Of a stretch of DNA of 64,000 bases, positions 18,898-28,924 are shown piece after piece. The notes beneath the pieces were generated by a model. It did no database searches. It was not told the DNA's origin and worked only from the letters and a program-made list of their open reading frames with translations. Both the position numbers and the translations under genes were made by a program. This DNA comes from Sediminicoccus rosea. Its GTDB lineage: Bacteria > Pseudomonadota > Alphaproteobacteria > Acetobacterales > Acetobacteraceae. Location of the stretch: assembly GCF_033547095.1 (NCBI RefSeq), contig NZ_CP137852.1:1543501-1607500 (forward strand), written 5' to 3'. Numbering within the stretch: the first letter of the stretch is position 1; every line of letters begins with the position of its first letter.

Positions 18898-20265
18898 TTG
18901 AGCGGCCCCGTCCTCATCGCCAATCGTGGCGAGATCGCCGCGCGCATCGCCCGCAGCTGCCGGCGCCTCGGCTGGCCCAGCATCGCGGTATTCTCCGACG
19001 TGGACGCCACCGCGCAGCATGTGGCGGCGGCGGACCAGGCCGAGCATATCGGCCCCGCCAACCCGCGCGAAAGCTACCTCTGCATCCCCGCGCTGATCGC
19101 GGCGGCCGAGCGTAGCGGCGCGCGCTACGTGCATCCGGGCTACGGCTTCCTCTCTGAGAATGCGGATTTCGCCGAGGCCTGCGCGCGCGCGGGGCTGGTC
19201 TTCATCGGCCCGCCGCCGGCCGCGATCCGCGCCATGGGCGGCAAGGCGGAGGCGCGGCGCCTCGCCGCCGCATCCGGCCTGCCCTGCCTGCCTGGCGCGG
19301 ATGACGCGCTGGAGGAAGCGGCGGCGCGCATCGGCTATCCGGTGATGATCAAGGCCGTCGGCGGCGGTGGCGGGCGCGGCATGCGGCGCGTCGCCACCGC
19401 CGAGGAGATGCCGGCCGCGCTGGAGGCCGCGCGGCGGGAGGCGGCGATCTCCGGCGATGACCGGCTGATGCTGGAAAAGCTGGTGGAGCAGGCGCGCCAT
19501 ATCGAGGTGCAGATCCTGGCCGACACGCACGGCAATGTGCTGCACCTGCATGAGCGCGACTGCACGCTGCAACGCCGCCACCAGAAGCTGGTGGAGGAAT
19601 GCCCCGCGCCCGGCATGGACGCGGCGCTGCGCGCCGAGCTGGGCCGCCGCGCCTGCACGCTGGCGCGCGCCGTGGGCTATGTCGGCGCCGGCACGGTGGA
19701 GTTCATCGCCGAGGCGCCGCTGCATGCCGACCGCATCTGGTTCATGGAGATGAACACGCGCCTGCAGGTGGAGCATCCGGTGACCGAGATGGTCACGGGG
19801 CTCGACCTCGTGGAATGGCAGCTGCGGATCGCGGCCGGCGAGAAGCTGCCCTTCGCGCAATCCGACATCGCGCTGGACGGTCATGCGGTGGAGGCGCGCC
19901 TGTGCGCCGAGGATCCGGCGCGGCGCTTCCTGCCCTCACCCGGGCGGATCACCGCGCTGGACTGGCCCGAGACGGTGCCTGGGCTGCGCGTGGATGCAGG
20001 CTTTCGCGCGGGCGATCTGCTGACGCCCTATTACGACCCGCTGCTGGGCAAGATCATCGCCCACGCGGCCACGCGCGAGGCGGCGCTGGAGCGATTGGCG
20101 GCGGCGCTGGATGCCTGCCGCGTCGAGGGTGTGCGCGTGAACGCCGCCTTCCTGGCCGCCGCGCTCCGCGCGCCTGAGATGCGCGCAGCCCACATGACCA
20201 CCGGCTTCCTCGAGGCGGCGCGTCAGCGCCTGGTCGAGGAGAGCATGAAGGAGCCCGCCGCATGA
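18898..20265 (+). CDS. Biotin carboxylase subunit
   Basis: A 455-residue ATP-grasp biotin carboxylase, the length of a free AccC subunit. Motifs: Ile-Ala-Asn-Arg-Gly-Glu-Ile-Ala at the start, His-Pro-Gly-Tyr-Gly-Phe-Leu-Ser-Glu-Asn, the glycine-rich ATP loop Lys-Ala-Val-Gly-Gly-Gly-Gly-Gly-Arg-Gly, and Glu-Met-Asn-Thr-Arg-Leu-Gln-Val-Glu-His. The start is TTG at 18898: no in-frame ATG allows the conserved N-terminus, and GAGGGGG lies five bases upstream. Its stop overlaps the carboxyltransferase ATG (ATGA). It probably carboxylates the 75-residue carrier at 18660. The final acyl acceptor is set by the carboxyltransferase. Confidence 0.9.
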   Translation: MSGPVLIANRGEIAARIARSCRRLGWPSIAVFSDVDATAQHVAAADQAEHIGPANPRESYLCIPALIAAAERSGARYVHPGYGFLSENADFAEACARAGLVFIGPPPAAIRAMGGKAEARRLAAASGLPCLPGADDALEEAAARIGYPVMIKAVGGGGGRGMRRVATAEEMPAALEAARREAAISGDDRLMLEKLVEQARHIEVQILADTHGNVLHLHERDCTLQRRHQKLVEECPAPGMDAALRAELGRRACTLARAVGYVGAGTVEFIAEAPLHADRIWFMEMNTRLQVEHPVTEMVTGLDLVEWQLRIAAGEKLPFAQSDIALDGHAVEARLCAEDPARRFLPSPGRITALDWPETVPGLRVDAGFRAGDLLTPYYDPLLGKIIAHAATREAALERLAAALDACRVEGVRVNAAFLAAALRAPEMRAAHMTTGFLEAARQRLVEESMKEPAA

Positions 20266-21821
20266 CCTGGCAACCCGAGTTGGAGGAGCTGCGCGCGCGC
20301 GAGGCGGAGGCGCGCAAGCTCGGCGGCGCCGACAAGATCGCGCGGCAGCATGCGGGCGGGCGGCTGACCGTGCGCGAGCGCATCGAGGGCGTGGTGGACC
20401 CGGGCAGCTTCCATGAGGTGGGCGCCATCGCGGGCCAGGCGGAATATGCGCCCGACGGCACGCTGAAGCGCCTCACGCCGTCCAACTGCGTGATGGGGCG
20501 CGCGCAGGTGGAAGGCCGGCCGGTGGTGGTGGTGGGCGACGACTTCACCGTGCGCGGCGGCTCGGCCGATGCGACCATCCGCGAGAAGCCGATCATGGCC
20601 GAGCGCATGGCGCATGACCTGCGCCTGCCCATCATCCGCATCATCGAGGGCTCGGGCGGCGGCGGTTCAGTCAAGACGATCGAGACGACGGGGCGTGCCA
20701 ACCTGCCCGGCGGCGTCGGCGGTACGGCGCTCTATCACTACACGGGCGCCAATCTCAGCGTGGTGCCGGTGGTGGGGCTCGGCCTCGGCTCCGTCGCGGG
20801 GTTGGGCGCGGCAAGGCTCGCCGCCAGCCATTATTCGGTGATGACGAAGGAGACCTCGGCCATGTTCGTCGCCGGGCCGCCGGTGGTGAAGCGGCTGGGC
20901 GAGGACCTGACGAAGCAGGAGCTGGGCGGCTGGGAGATCCAGACCAAGGCCGGCGCCGTGGACCATGCGGTGGACAGCGAAGAGGAGGCCTTCGCGGCCG
21001 CGCGGCGCTTCCTCTCCTACCTGCCGGCTTCCGTACACGCGCTGCCACCGGTGATCGCCCCGACCGATGATCCGAACCGGCGTGACGAAAAGCTCTTCAC
21101 GCATATCCCGCGCGACCGGCGGCGCGTCTATCAGATGCGGCCCATCATCAATGCGGTGGTGGACCAGGGCAGCTTCTTCGAGATGGGCCGCATGTTCGGC
21201 CGCAGCATCATCACCGGCCTCGCGCGGCTGAACGGCAGGCCCGTCGCGCTGATGGCGAGCGACCCCTTCTTCTATGGCGGCTCCTGGACCGCGGATGCCT
21301 GCGCCAAGATCATTCGCTTCGTGGACCTGGCGGAGACCTTCCATCTGCCCGTGGTCTATCTGCAGGACTGCCCGGGTTTCATGGTGGGCCTCGCCGCCGA
21401 GAAGGCGGCCACCATCCGTCTTGGCGTGCGGGCCATGGCGGCGGTGAACCAGACGACGGTGCCCTGGTGCACCATGATCATCCGCAATGCCTTCGGCGTC
21501 GCGGGCGTCGTCCACCAGCCGGCCAACCGCTATTCGCCGCGCTATGCCTGGCTTTCCGCGCGCTGGGGCTCGCTGCCGCTGGAGGGCGGGATCGAGGCTG
21601 CCTATGCCGCCGAGATCGCGGATTCCAGCGATCCGGCCGCGACGCTCGCAGGCATCGAGGAACGCCTGAACCGGCTGCGCAGCCCCTTCCGCACCGCCGA
21701 GGCCTTCTGGGTGGAAGAGATCATCGACCCACGCGACACGAGGAGGTTGCTGTGCGAATTCGCCGACCTGGCCTGGCCGCTTCTCACGCCCGCCCCCAGC
21801 GGGCTGCGCATGCGGCCATGA
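20262..21821 (+). CDS. Acyl-CoA carboxylase beta (carboxyltransferase) subunit
   Basis: A 519-residue crotonase-fold carboxyltransferase of the propionyl/acetyl-CoA carboxylase beta family. It carries the oxyanion-hole glycine-rich segments (Glu-Gly-Ser-Gly-Gly-Gly-Gly near residue 130 and Asp-Cys-Pro-Gly-Phe-Met-Val-Gly near residue 370) and an N-terminal Lys-Ile-Ala-Arg-Gln-His region. Starts and stops overlap both neighbours (ATGA at each end), so it is translated between biotin carboxylase and a Bug protein. The acyl-CoA substrate is uncertain; decarboxylase relatives share this fold. No alpha subunit fused to a carrier is needed, since the carrier is encoded at 18660. Confidence 0.9.
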   Translation: MTWQPELEELRAREAEARKLGGADKIARQHAGGRLTVRERIEGVVDPGSFHEVGAIAGQAEYAPDGTLKRLTPSNCVMGRAQVEGRPVVVVGDDFTVRGGSADATIREKPIMAERMAHDLRLPIIRIIEGSGGGGSVKTIETTGRANLPGGVGGTALYHYTGANLSVVPVVGLGLGSVAGLGAARLAASHYSVMTKETSAMFVAGPPVVKRLGEDLTKQELGGWEIQTKAGAVDHAVDSEEEAFAAARRFLSYLPASVHALPPVIAPTDDPNRRDEKLFTHIPRDRRRVYQMRPIINAVVDQGSFFEMGRMFGRSIITGLARLNGRPVALMASDPFFYGGSWTADACAKIIRFVDLAETFHLPVVYLQDCPGFMVGLAAEKAATIRLGVRAMAAVNQTTVPWCTMIIRNAFGVAGVVHQPANRYSPRYAWLSARWGSLPLEGGIEAAYAAEIADSSDPAATLAGIEERLNRLRSPFRTAEAFWVEEIIDPRDTRRLLCEFADLAWPLLTPAPSGLRMRP

Positions 21822-22768
21822 GCCGCCTTCTGCTTCTCGCCACGCTGCTCCTCACGCCGGGCCTGGCGCTCGCGCAGGAGCGTGGCCCCCGCATCATCGT
21901 GGGCTTCGCGCCCGGCGGCACGGCGGATCTGGTGGGCCGGCTGATCGCGGAGGGGATCGGCAGCGTGACCGGAACGCGGGTGGTGGTGGAGAACCGTACC
22001 GGCGCCAACGGCATGATCGCCGCGGAAGCCGTGGCGCGCGGCCCCGCGGATGGCAGCACGCTGCTGCAATGCCCGATGGGCACCATGACCATCGGCCCCG
22101 AGATGCCGGGCGCGAACCTGCCGGTGGACCCGCGCACGGATCTCGTTCCCGTCGCCAATGTCGCGCTCTCGAGCTATGGCGCGGTGACCGGCGCGCGCGG
22201 CCCCTACCAGAACATGGGTGAGCTGATTGCCGCCGCCCGCGCGCGGCCGGGCAGCATCACCTATGCGAGCGCCGGCGTGGGTTCGGCGCAGCACCTGACG
22301 GGCGCGCGGCTCGCCGCCATGGCGGGGCTGGAGCTTGTGCATGTGCCCTATCGTGGCGCGGCGCCCGCGGCGCTCGATGTGATCGCCGGGCGGGCGGATC
22401 TGCTCATCACCAATCTGGGCGACGTGATGCGGCAGATCCAGGGCGGCGAGTTGCGCCTGCTGGCGCTGGCCGATGCGCAGGGCGTGCCGGAATTCGCGAA
22501 TGCGCCCCGCCTCTCGCAGACCGTGCCGGGGCTGGAGGTGGCGGGCTGGTTCGGCCTTTGTGGGCCGCGTGGCATGCCGCCCGCCGCCATCCAACGCTGG
22601 ACGGAAGCGACCGCCCAGGCGCTGCAGGACGCGACGCTGCGGCAGCGCCTGCTGGAGAACGGCCTCACGCCGCTCATCGAAGGGCCGGACGCCTTCGCCG
22701 CGCGCATGCAGCGCGACCGCGCAGGTTGGGCCGAGGCGATCCGCCGGGCGAATATCCGCGCCGATTGA
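21818..22768 (+). CDS. Bug/TctC-type binding protein (2), coupled to carboxylase
   Basis: A 316-residue periplasmic binding protein with a Sec-type signal (Leu-rich, cleavage likely after Ala-Leu-Ala-Gln). Bug signatures Pro-Gly-Gly-Thr-Ala-Asp and Val-Glu-Asn-Arg-Thr-Gly-Ala-Asn-Gly are present. Its ATG overlaps the carboxyltransferase stop (ATGA), tying its translation to the carboxylase genes. That suggests it captures the acid that, after CoA activation elsewhere, is carboxylated or decarboxylated. No TctA/TctB membrane partner is in the window. A deacetylase-fold gene follows after 49 bp. Confidence 0.93.
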   Translation: MSRLLLLATLLLTPGLALAQERGPRIIVGFAPGGTADLVGRLIAEGIGSVTGTRVVVENRTGANGMIAAEAVARGPADGSTLLQCPMGTMTIGPEMPGANLPVDPRTDLVPVANVALSSYGAVTGARGPYQNMGELIAAARARPGSITYASAGVGSAQHLTGARLAAMAGLELVHVPYRGAAPAALDVIAGRADLLITNLGDVMRQIQGGELRLLALADAQGVPEFANAPRLSQTVPGLEVAGWFGLCGPRGMPPAAIQRWTEATAQALQDATLRQRLLENGLTPLIEGPDAFAARMQRDRAGWAEAIRRANIRAD

Positions 22769-22817
22769 CCCCTGCGGCCGTGGCGTCAAAGTGGCGGCGC
22801 CGAATCCGGAGCCTGCC

Positions 22818-23699
22818 ATGCCTGACGCCAATCCCCGTATTCCCTTCCAGATGGAGGGCGATGCGCCCGCCCTGCCGGCCTACAAGGGCAAGCGGGTCAT
22901 CGTGCATGTCGCGGTCAATGTGGAGCATTGGCCCTTCGACCAGCCCATGCCGCGCGCCATCCTGCCGCCGCCGCACGGCATCCGCGCCGTGCCGGACGTG
23001 CCGAACTTCACCTGGGTGGAATACGGGCTGCGCGTCGGCATGCCGCGCCTGCTGGACCTCTGCGCCGCGCTTGGCATCCGCGCCTCCAACCTCTCCAACG
23101 CGCAGATCTGCACGCATTACCCGCGCCTGGCGGAGGCGATGCTGAAGGCCGACTGGGAATTCGTGGGCCATGGCCTCTACCAGAAGGCGCTGGCCACGAT
23201 CGAGGATGATGCCGGGATGGTGGCGGAGGCGCTCTCCATCATGCGCGGCTTCTCCGGCCAGAAGGTGCGCGCCTGGCTGGGTGCCGGGCTGAGCGAGAAG
23301 GCCGACACGCCGGAGCTGCTGCGGCGCAACGGCATTGAATTCCTGCATGACTGGCTGGTGGACGACGTGCCCACGTGGATGCGGACGGATGCCGGCCCCC
23401 TGCTCTCGCTACCCTACACGGTCGAGCTGAACGACGTGCCGATCTATGTGGTGGGGCAGCACCCTTCCGCCGCCCTGGCCGACCGCATCCGCGACAGCCT
23501 CGCCTATTTCGCGCGGGACGGCTTCGCGCGGACGCGGGTGATGACGGTGGCGCTGCACCCGCATGTCATCGGCGTGCCGCACCGCATGGAGTCCTTCACC
23601 GCGGTGATGCAGGAATTGGCGGCGCATCCGCAGGTGGCCTTCGCCACCTCCAGCGAGATCGGTGACTGGTATGCGGGGCTGGTCCCGCCGCCGGGCTGA
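22818..23699 (+). CDS. Polysaccharide deacetylase / PuuE-like family protein
   Basis: A 293-residue NodB-homology-fold hydrolase. Asn-Val-Glu-His-Trp near residue 34, Gly-His-Gly-Leu-Tyr near residue 117, and a Gly-Ala-Gly-Leu-Ser-Glu-Lys-Ala-Asp-Thr-Pro-Glu-Leu segment with a following Asp-Trp-Leu-Val-Asp-Asp match the subgroup that includes the cofactor-independent allantoinase PuuE. It has no signal peptide, so it is probably cytosolic and acts on a small amide or ureide rather than a polysaccharide. It lies 49 bp after the coupled Bug gene and is convergent with the next Bug gene (6 bp apart). Substrate unknown. Confidence 0.82.
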   Translation: MPDANPRIPFQMEGDAPALPAYKGKRVIVHVAVNVEHWPFDQPMPRAILPPPHGIRAVPDVPNFTWVEYGLRVGMPRLLDLCAALGIRASNLSNAQICTHYPRLAEAMLKADWEFVGHGLYQKALATIEDDAGMVAEALSIMRGFSGQKVRAWLGAGLSEKADTPELLRRNGIEFLHDWLVDDVPTWMRTDAGPLLSLPYTVELNDVPIYVVGQHPSAALADRIRDSLAYFARDGFARTRVMTVALHPHVIGVPHRMESFTAVMQELAAHPQVAFATSSEIGDWYAGLVPPPG

Positions 23700-23705
23700 G
23701 CGCGC

Positions 23706-24689
23706 TCAGTCCAGCGTGACATTCGCCTCGCGCGTCAGCCGGCCCACCAGCTCCTGTTGCTCGCGCACATAGGTGGCGAAGGCCGCGCGGGGCGAGGCGA
23801 CGGGCAGCATGCCGATGGCGTTCAGGCGCTCACGCACCGCAGCCTGGCCGAGTGCCTGGCCGATGACGGTGTTCAGCCGGTCGAGGATCGGGGCCGGCGT
23901 GCCGGCCGGCGCGAAGACGCCGCCCCATTCGGTCCACTCATAGCCGGGCATGCCGCTCTCGTTCAGCGTCGGCAAGGCGGGCAGTTGCGGGATGCGCTCG
24001 CGCGTCGTCACCGCATAGCCCTTGAGCTGGCCGGCCTGCACCAGCGCGGTGGAGGAGGCGGCGGTGCCCATGTGGAACTGCACCGTGCCCGAGAGCAGCG
24101 CCTGCACGGCCGGGCCGCCGCCGCGGAAGGGCACATGCGTCGCTTCCCATCCCGCGCGCTGCAGGAACAGCACCGCCGCGTAATGCGCGGCCGAGCCATT
24201 GCCGGAGGAGGCGTAGACCAGCGGCTGCCCCGCCGCCGCCCGCGCCCGGCCGAGGGCCAGGAATTCCGCGATGGTATTGGCCGGCACGGAGGGATGCGCG
24301 ACGAGGATGAGCGGGACGGAGGTGAGCTGCGTCACCGGCGAGAAGGCGGTCGCGTAGGAGAAGTTGAGGTTGCGGACGAGATGCGGCGCCGAGGCATGCG
24401 TCGAGGCGTCGAAGAGCAGCGTGTAGCCATCGGGCGCCGCACTCGCGACGGCGCCGCCGGCGATGGTGCCCGTGGCGCCCGTGCGGTTCTCGATGACGAT
24501 GGGCTGGCCCAGGCTTTCCGAGAGGAAGGGCGCGATCAGCCGTGTGGTGGTGTCGATCGCGCCGCCGGGCGGGAAGGAGACGATGGCGCGGATCGGCCGC
24601 GTGGGCCAGGCCGGCTGCGCCAGCGCCGGCAAGGGCAGGGTAGCGGCGCCGGCCAGCAGCGTGCGGCGGGCGAGGGGCGGAAGCTTCAT
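23706..24689 (-). CDS. Bug/TctC-type binding protein (3)
   Basis: A 327-residue periplasmic binding protein. The signal has a Tat-like Ala-Arg-Arg-Thr-Leu-Leu core and ends at Ala-Leu-Ala-Gln. Signatures Pro-Pro-Gly-Gly-Ala-Ile-Asp and Ile-Glu-Asn-Arg-Thr-Gly-Ala-Thr-Gly are present. GAGGA precedes the ATG at 24689. It is divergent from an amidase gene 125 bp away, so the two may share regulation and a substrate class (amide or carboxylate). No membrane partner nearby. Confidence 0.93.
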   Translation of the reverse strand: MKLPPLARRTLLAGAATLPLPALAQPAWPTRPIRAIVSFPPGGAIDTTTRLIAPFLSESLGQPIVIENRTGATGTIAGGAVASAAPDGYTLLFDASTHASAPHLVRNLNFSYATAFSPVTQLTSVPLILVAHPSVPANTIAEFLALGRARAAAGQPLVYASSGNGSAAHYAAVLFLQRAGWEATHVPFRGGGPAVQALLSGTVQFHMGTAASSTALVQAGQLKGYAVTTRERIPQLPALPTLNESGMPGYEWTEWGGVFAPAGTPAPILDRLNTVIGQALGQAAVRERLNAIGMLPVASPRAAFATYVREQQELVGRLTREANVTLD

Positions 24690-24814
24690 CGGACGTCCTC
24701 GGTCTTGTTGCCGCCATGATGCGGGGCGCGCGGCACGCGGCCAAATGAAATCGCGCGGCGCGCTTGTGCCGCACCCGCTCCGGCGGAAGGATGCCTGGCC
24801 TGGAGGAGCGCCAT

Positions 24815-26236
24815 ATGCCGAGGATCGCAATCCGCAATGCCGATGCGCCGCAGGGCGGCTACGACCCCGCGTCGCGCCTCGCCGACTTCGAGGGCGCGCG
24901 CGCGGGCTTCCTCGCGGGCACCGACACGCCGCGCGCGCTGCTGGAGCGTGGGCTCGCCGTGATCGCCGCGCGGGAAGGGGAGGTGCAGGCCTTCGCGCAT
25001 CTCGACATCGCGGGCGCGCGAGTCGCGGCGGATGCGGCGACCGGGCGCTATCGCGCCGGGCGGCCGCTCTCCGCGCTGGATGGCTGCCCCATCGCCATCA
25101 AGGACACGCTGGCCGTGCGCGGCATGCCGGGCGAGATGAACAGCGCCGTCTTCCGCGGCCATGTGGACACGCTCGATGCGGCCTGCGTCATGGCGCTGCG
25201 CGCGGCGGGGGGCGTGATCCTGGGCAAGACGCAGGTGCCGGAACTCACCATCGGCCGCGCGCCGCCCACGCGAAATCCCTTCGATGCGACGCGCACGGCA
25301 GGCGCTTCCTCCAGCGGCAGTGGCGCCGCGGTGGGGGCGGGGATGGTGCCGGTCGCGATCGGCAACCAGACGGGCGGCTCGCTGATCCGCCCCTCCTCCT
25401 TCAACGGCATCTACGGCTTCAAGCCGAGCTGGGGCGCGCTCAATGTCGCGGGCATGCATGCGATCGCGCCCAGCCAGGATCATATCGGCCCGATGGCCGC
25501 CTCGCTCGCCGATGCCTGGCGCACGGCCTGGGAGATCTCGGCGCGGGCCGGCGGGCACAATGGCCATCCCGGCCTCACCGGCACCGCCGAACCGCCGCGC
25601 GCCTTGCGTCCGCGCCGGATCGCCCTGCTGCGCACGCGCGGCTGGGCGGAGTTGGATGACGCGACGCGCGAGGGGTTCACGCGGGTGCTCGCCGTGCTGG
25701 AGCAGGCGGGCGCCGGCATCGTCGAGGCGGGCGGCGATGGCGCGCTGGCGGAATTGGAGCGGTTGCTGCTGGAGGCGGACCGCATCTCCAACGACATCAT
25801 CATGTATGAGGCGCGCTGGCCCTATGGCGCCTGGATGGCGGCGCACGGCGAAGGGGCGCTAGGCGAGGCGGTGCGGGCGCGCATCGCCCATGGCCTTGCG
25901 ATGACGCCGGCCGATTACCGCCGCGCGCTGGCGGAGCGAGACGCGATCCGCGCCGCCATCGGCGCGATCGGGGCCGGGGTGGATGGCTTCATCACCCTCG
26001 CCTCCTCAGGCCCTGCGCCGCAGGATGGCGCCGCGGCGGACCAGGCGGGCGCGCATATGAAGACGGGCAGCCGCAGCTTCCTCTCGCCCTGGTCCATGGT
26101 GGGCGGGCCCTCGCTCAGCCTGCCGTTGCTGGTGGTGGATGGCATGCCGGTGGGCGTGCAGCTGATGGGCCTGCCAGACCGGGACGCCGCCCTCTGCGCC
26201 GTCGCGGCCTGGATGGATGGGCTGTTCAGCGGGTGA
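24815..26236 (+). CDS. Amidase signature family enzyme (second copy)
   Basis: A 473-residue amidase-signature hydrolase. The triad is visible: Lys96 (Ala-Ile-Lys-Asp), Ser165 (Gly-Ala-Ser-Ser-Ser-Gly-Ser) and Ser189 (Gln-Thr-Gly-Gly-Ser). The Ser-Ser spacing of 24 equals that in the 7953 amidase, but the two sequences are only distantly similar. The ATG at 24815 has GGAGGAG seven bases upstream. It is divergent from a Bug gene. Its last 11 bases overlap the end of convergent purC. Cytosolic; substrate not predictable. Confidence 0.9.
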   Translation: MPRIAIRNADAPQGGYDPASRLADFEGARAGFLAGTDTPRALLERGLAVIAAREGEVQAFAHLDIAGARVAADAATGRYRAGRPLSALDGCPIAIKDTLAVRGMPGEMNSAVFRGHVDTLDAACVMALRAAGGVILGKTQVPELTIGRAPPTRNPFDATRTAGASSSGSGAAVGAGMVPVAIGNQTGGSLIRPSSFNGIYGFKPSWGALNVAGMHAIAPSQDHIGPMAASLADAWRTAWEISARAGGHNGHPGLTGTAEPPRALRPRRIALLRTRGWAELDDATREGFTRVLAVLEQAGAGIVEAGGDGALAELERLLLEADRISNDIIMYEARWPYGAWMAAHGEGALGEAVRARIAHGLAMTPADYRRALAERDAIRAAIGAIGAGVDGFITLASSGPAPQDGAAADQAGAHMKTGSRSFLSPWSMVGGPSLSLPLLVVDGMPVGVQLMGLPDRDAALCAVAAWMDGLFSG

Positions 26237-27203
26237 ACCAGGGCCTGAGATTGGCGCGCACCCGGTCGAGCACCGGCCCTTCGCCCTCGGGCAGGGTGAA
26301 GCGCTGGCCGGTGATGGTCTCATAGGCCTCGATATAGACCGCGGCGGTGCCGAGGATGAGCTCCTGCGGGATTTCTGGGATCTCGTCCTTGTAGGGGTCG
26401 CAGCGGGCGGCGACCCAGCTGCGGACGAAATCCTTGTCGAAGCTCTCGGGCTTCGCGCCCGCCTCGAACCGGGCCTGGAAGCTGGCCGCGCGCCAGTAGC
26501 GGCTGCTGTCGGGCGTATGGACCTCATCGGCCAGGATGATGCGGCCTTCGGCGTCGGTGCCGAATTCATACTTGGTGTCGGCCAGGATCAGCCCGCGCTC
26601 GGCGGCCATCTTCTGGCCACGCGCGAAGAGGGCGAGCGCATAGGCGGAGAGCTGCTCCCACTGCGCCTTGGTCAGCAGGCCGCGCTCCAGGATTTCGGCG
26701 GGGGTGAGCGGCGCGTCGTGCCCGCCGTCGAATTCCTTGCTGGTGGGCGTGATGATGGGATGCGGCAGGCGCTGGTTGTCGCGCATCCCATCCGGCAGGG
26801 TTACGCCATACATCTCGCGCTGGCCGGCCTTGTAGAGCGTGAGGATGGAGGTGCCGGTGGTGCCGGCCAGATAGTCGCGCACCACGATCTCGACCGGCAG
26901 GATGTCGAGCCGCTTGCCGATGACCACGTTCGGGTCGGGGTAGGAGATCACGTGGTTGGGGCAGATGTCGGCCGTCTGTTCGAACCAGAAGCGCGCAGTC
27001 TGCGTCAGCACCTGGCCCTTGAAGGGGATGGCGCAGAGGATGCGGTCGAAGGCGCTCAGCCGGTCGGTCGAGATCAGGATGCGGCTGCCATCGGGCAGGT
27101 CGTAATTCTCGCGCACCTTGCCGCTGTAGTGGTTCGGCAATTCCGGGATGGCGGCGTCCCGCAGGACGCGATGGGCATGGGGGCGGAGGGCTTCGAGATT
27201 CAT
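26226..27203 (-). CDS. purC: Phosphoribosylaminoimidazole-succinocarboxamide (SAICAR) synthase
   Basis: A 325-residue SAICAR synthase of the longer (about 300-330 residue) form, catalysing the ATP-dependent joining of aspartate to CAIR in purine synthesis. Family motifs: Ser-Gly-Lys-Val-Arg-Glu-Asn-Tyr-Asp (27-35), Ser-Thr-Asp-Arg-Leu-Ser-Ala-Phe-Asp, Leu-Ala-Asp-Thr-Lys-Tyr-Glu-Phe-Gly, and Asp-Glu-Val-His-Thr-Pro-Asp-Ser-Ser. I chose ATG 27203; an upstream start would add nine poorly conserved residues. Alone among catabolic genes and not next to other pur genes. Its 3' end overlaps the convergent amidase gene. Confidence 0.95.
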   Translation of the reverse strand: MNLEALRPHAHRVLRDAAIPELPNHYSGKVRENYDLPDGSRILISTDRLSAFDRILCAIPFKGQVLTQTARFWFEQTADICPNHVISYPDPNVVIGKRLDILPVEIVVRDYLAGTTGTSILTLYKAGQREMYGVTLPDGMRDNQRLPHPIITPTSKEFDGGHDAPLTPAEILERGLLTKAQWEQLSAYALALFARGQKMAAERGLILADTKYEFGTDAEGRIILADEVHTPDSSRYWRAASFQARFEAGAKPESFDKDFVRSWVAARCDPYKDEIPEIPQELILGTAAVYIEAYETITGQRFTLPEGEGPVLDRVRANLRPWFTR

Positions 27204-27226
27204 GCCCCCCGCATAGCCCATCCGCC

Positions 27227-28846
27227 TCATTCTGTCAGCGCGAAGCCCTCATAGCCGCGGGCCGCCACATCGGCGCAGATCTTCGCGTAATGCGCCATGC
27301 CACCCGCATAGGGCATGAAGACGCGCGGCTTGCCCGGCACATTGGCGCCCAGATACCAGGAGCTGGAAGCCTGGGGCAGCAGCGTGGCCTCGGCCGCGCG
27401 GTTCACCTCCGCCACCCAGGAATCCGCGGCCTCGGCCGTCGCTTCCATGCGCGCGATGCCGTGCGCGCGCAGATGCGCGATGCAATCGGCGATCCATTCG
27501 GCGTGCTGCTCGATGGCGACGGGCATGTTGCACAGCACGGAGGGGCTGCCCGGGCCGGTGATGGTGAACATGTTGGGGAAGCCTGGCACCTGCAGCCCCA
27601 GATGGCTGCGCGGCCCGGCGGCCCAGGCCTCGCTGAGCGGCTGGCCGTCCCGTCCCTCGATGTTCAGGCGCAGCAGCGGGCCGGTCATGGCGTCGAAGCC
27701 GGTGGCGAAGACGATGATGTCCACCTCGTATTCGCGCCCGCCGGTGACGATGCCGCGCGGCGTGATGCGCTCGATCGGCGCCTTGCGGACATCCACCAGC
27801 GTCACGTTGTCGCGGTTGAAGGTCTCGAAGTAGTGGCTGTCGATCGGCGGGCGCTTGGCGGCATAGGGGTGATCGATGTCGGCGAGAAGCTCGGCGGTGG
27901 CCGGGTCCTTCACGATGCTGCGGATCTTGCGCTTGATGAATTCGGCCGCCGTCGCATTGGCCTCGAGGCTCTGGAGGATGTCGCCGAAGGTGGCGCGGAA
28001 TTGCAGCCCGCCCTTGGCCCAGGCCTGTTCGAACAGCGCCTCGCGCTCGGCGGGGTCGGCGTCGAGGGCGGAGCGCTGCGAGATGTTGAAGGGATGGCCG
28101 TTGGTGTTGCTGGTCATCACCGCGCGGAGATGGTCGTAGTTCGCCTTCACCCATTGCTTGAACTCGGGCGTGAGTGGCGCGTTGTGGGCGGGCACGCTGT
28201 AATTGGCGGTGCGCTGGAAGACGGTCAGGTGCTTCGCCTGCGCCGCGATGACCGGCACGGCCTGGATGCCGGTGGAGCCGGTGCCGATCTGGCCCACGCG
28301 CTTGCCGGTGAAGTCCACGCCCTCATGCGGCCATTCGCCGGTATGGTACCAATCGCCCTCGAAGGATTCGAGGCCGGGGATCTTGGGCACATTGGCGGTG
28401 GAGAGGCAGCCCACGGCGGTGATGAGATAGGTGGCGGTAAAGCTCTGGCCGCGCGCGGTGCTGATGCGCCAGAGATTCGCCGCGGCATCATAGCGCGCGC
28501 CGGTGACGCGGGTGCCGAAGCGGATGCTGCGCTTCAGGTCCAGTTTTTCCGCCACGAAGTTCATGTAGCGCATGATCTCGGGCTGCTGCGGATAGCGCTC
28601 GGACCATTCCCATTCCTGCTGGAGCTCCTTCGAGAACATGTAGCAATAGGAATGGCTCTCGGAATCGCAGCGCGCGCCGGGGTAGCGGTTCCAGTACCAG
28701 GTGCCGCCCACGCCCTCGCCCATCTCCAGCACGCGGACATCGAGGCCGAGTTTGTCCCGCAGGAGATGCAGCTGATACATGCCGGAGAAGCCCGCCCCGA
28801 TGATGACGGCGTCCAGATGTTCGGCGGGCATCATGGTGTCGGGCAT
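27227..28846 (-). CDS. Flavin-containing monooxygenase, Baeyer-Villiger type
   Basis: A 539-residue FAD/NADPH monooxygenase. The first Rossmann motif Gly-Ala-Gly-Phe-Ser-Gly is at 17-22 and the second (Gly-Thr-Gly-Ser-Thr-Gly) at 188-193. Between them is the Baeyer-Villiger fingerprint Phe-x-Gly-x3-His-x3-Trp-Pro at 162-173. Such enzymes convert ketones to esters or lactones using O2. It lies downstream of livF on the same strand (78 bp gap), after an operon that also carries a short-chain dehydrogenase, so a route alcohol to ketone to ester is plausible. Substrate not known. Confidence 0.9.
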   Translation of the reverse strand: MPDTMMPAEHLDAVIIGAGFSGMYQLHLLRDKLGLDVRVLEMGEGVGGTWYWNRYPGARCDSESHSYCYMFSKELQQEWEWSERYPQQPEIMRYMNFVAEKLDLKRSIRFGTRVTGARYDAAANLWRISTARGQSFTATYLITAVGCLSTANVPKIPGLESFEGDWYHTGEWPHEGVDFTGKRVGQIGTGSTGIQAVPVIAAQAKHLTVFQRTANYSVPAHNAPLTPEFKQWVKANYDHLRAVMTSNTNGHPFNISQRSALDADPAEREALFEQAWAKGGLQFRATFGDILQSLEANATAAEFIKRKIRSIVKDPATAELLADIDHPYAAKRPPIDSHYFETFNRDNVTLVDVRKAPIERITPRGIVTGGREYEVDIIVFATGFDAMTGPLLRLNIEGRDGQPLSEAWAAGPRSHLGLQVPGFPNMFTITGPGSPSVLCNMPVAIEQHAEWIADCIAHLRAHGIARMEATAEAADSWVAEVNRAAEATLLPQASSSWYLGANVPGKPRVFMPYAGGMAHYAKICADVAARGYEGFALTE

Positions 28847-28924
28847 GGCGATGTTCTCCTGGGCGCGTGATTTGTCCGCATGTTTTTGCCGGTGCGGGTT
28901 CGCGTCAAGTGCGCGAAACGCGGG

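Noticed and set aside
28899-28917. Small inverted repeat TTCGCG/CGCGAA between livF and the BVMO gene
   Set aside because: Only six base pairs, no T run in either direction; likely chance in GC-rich DNA.
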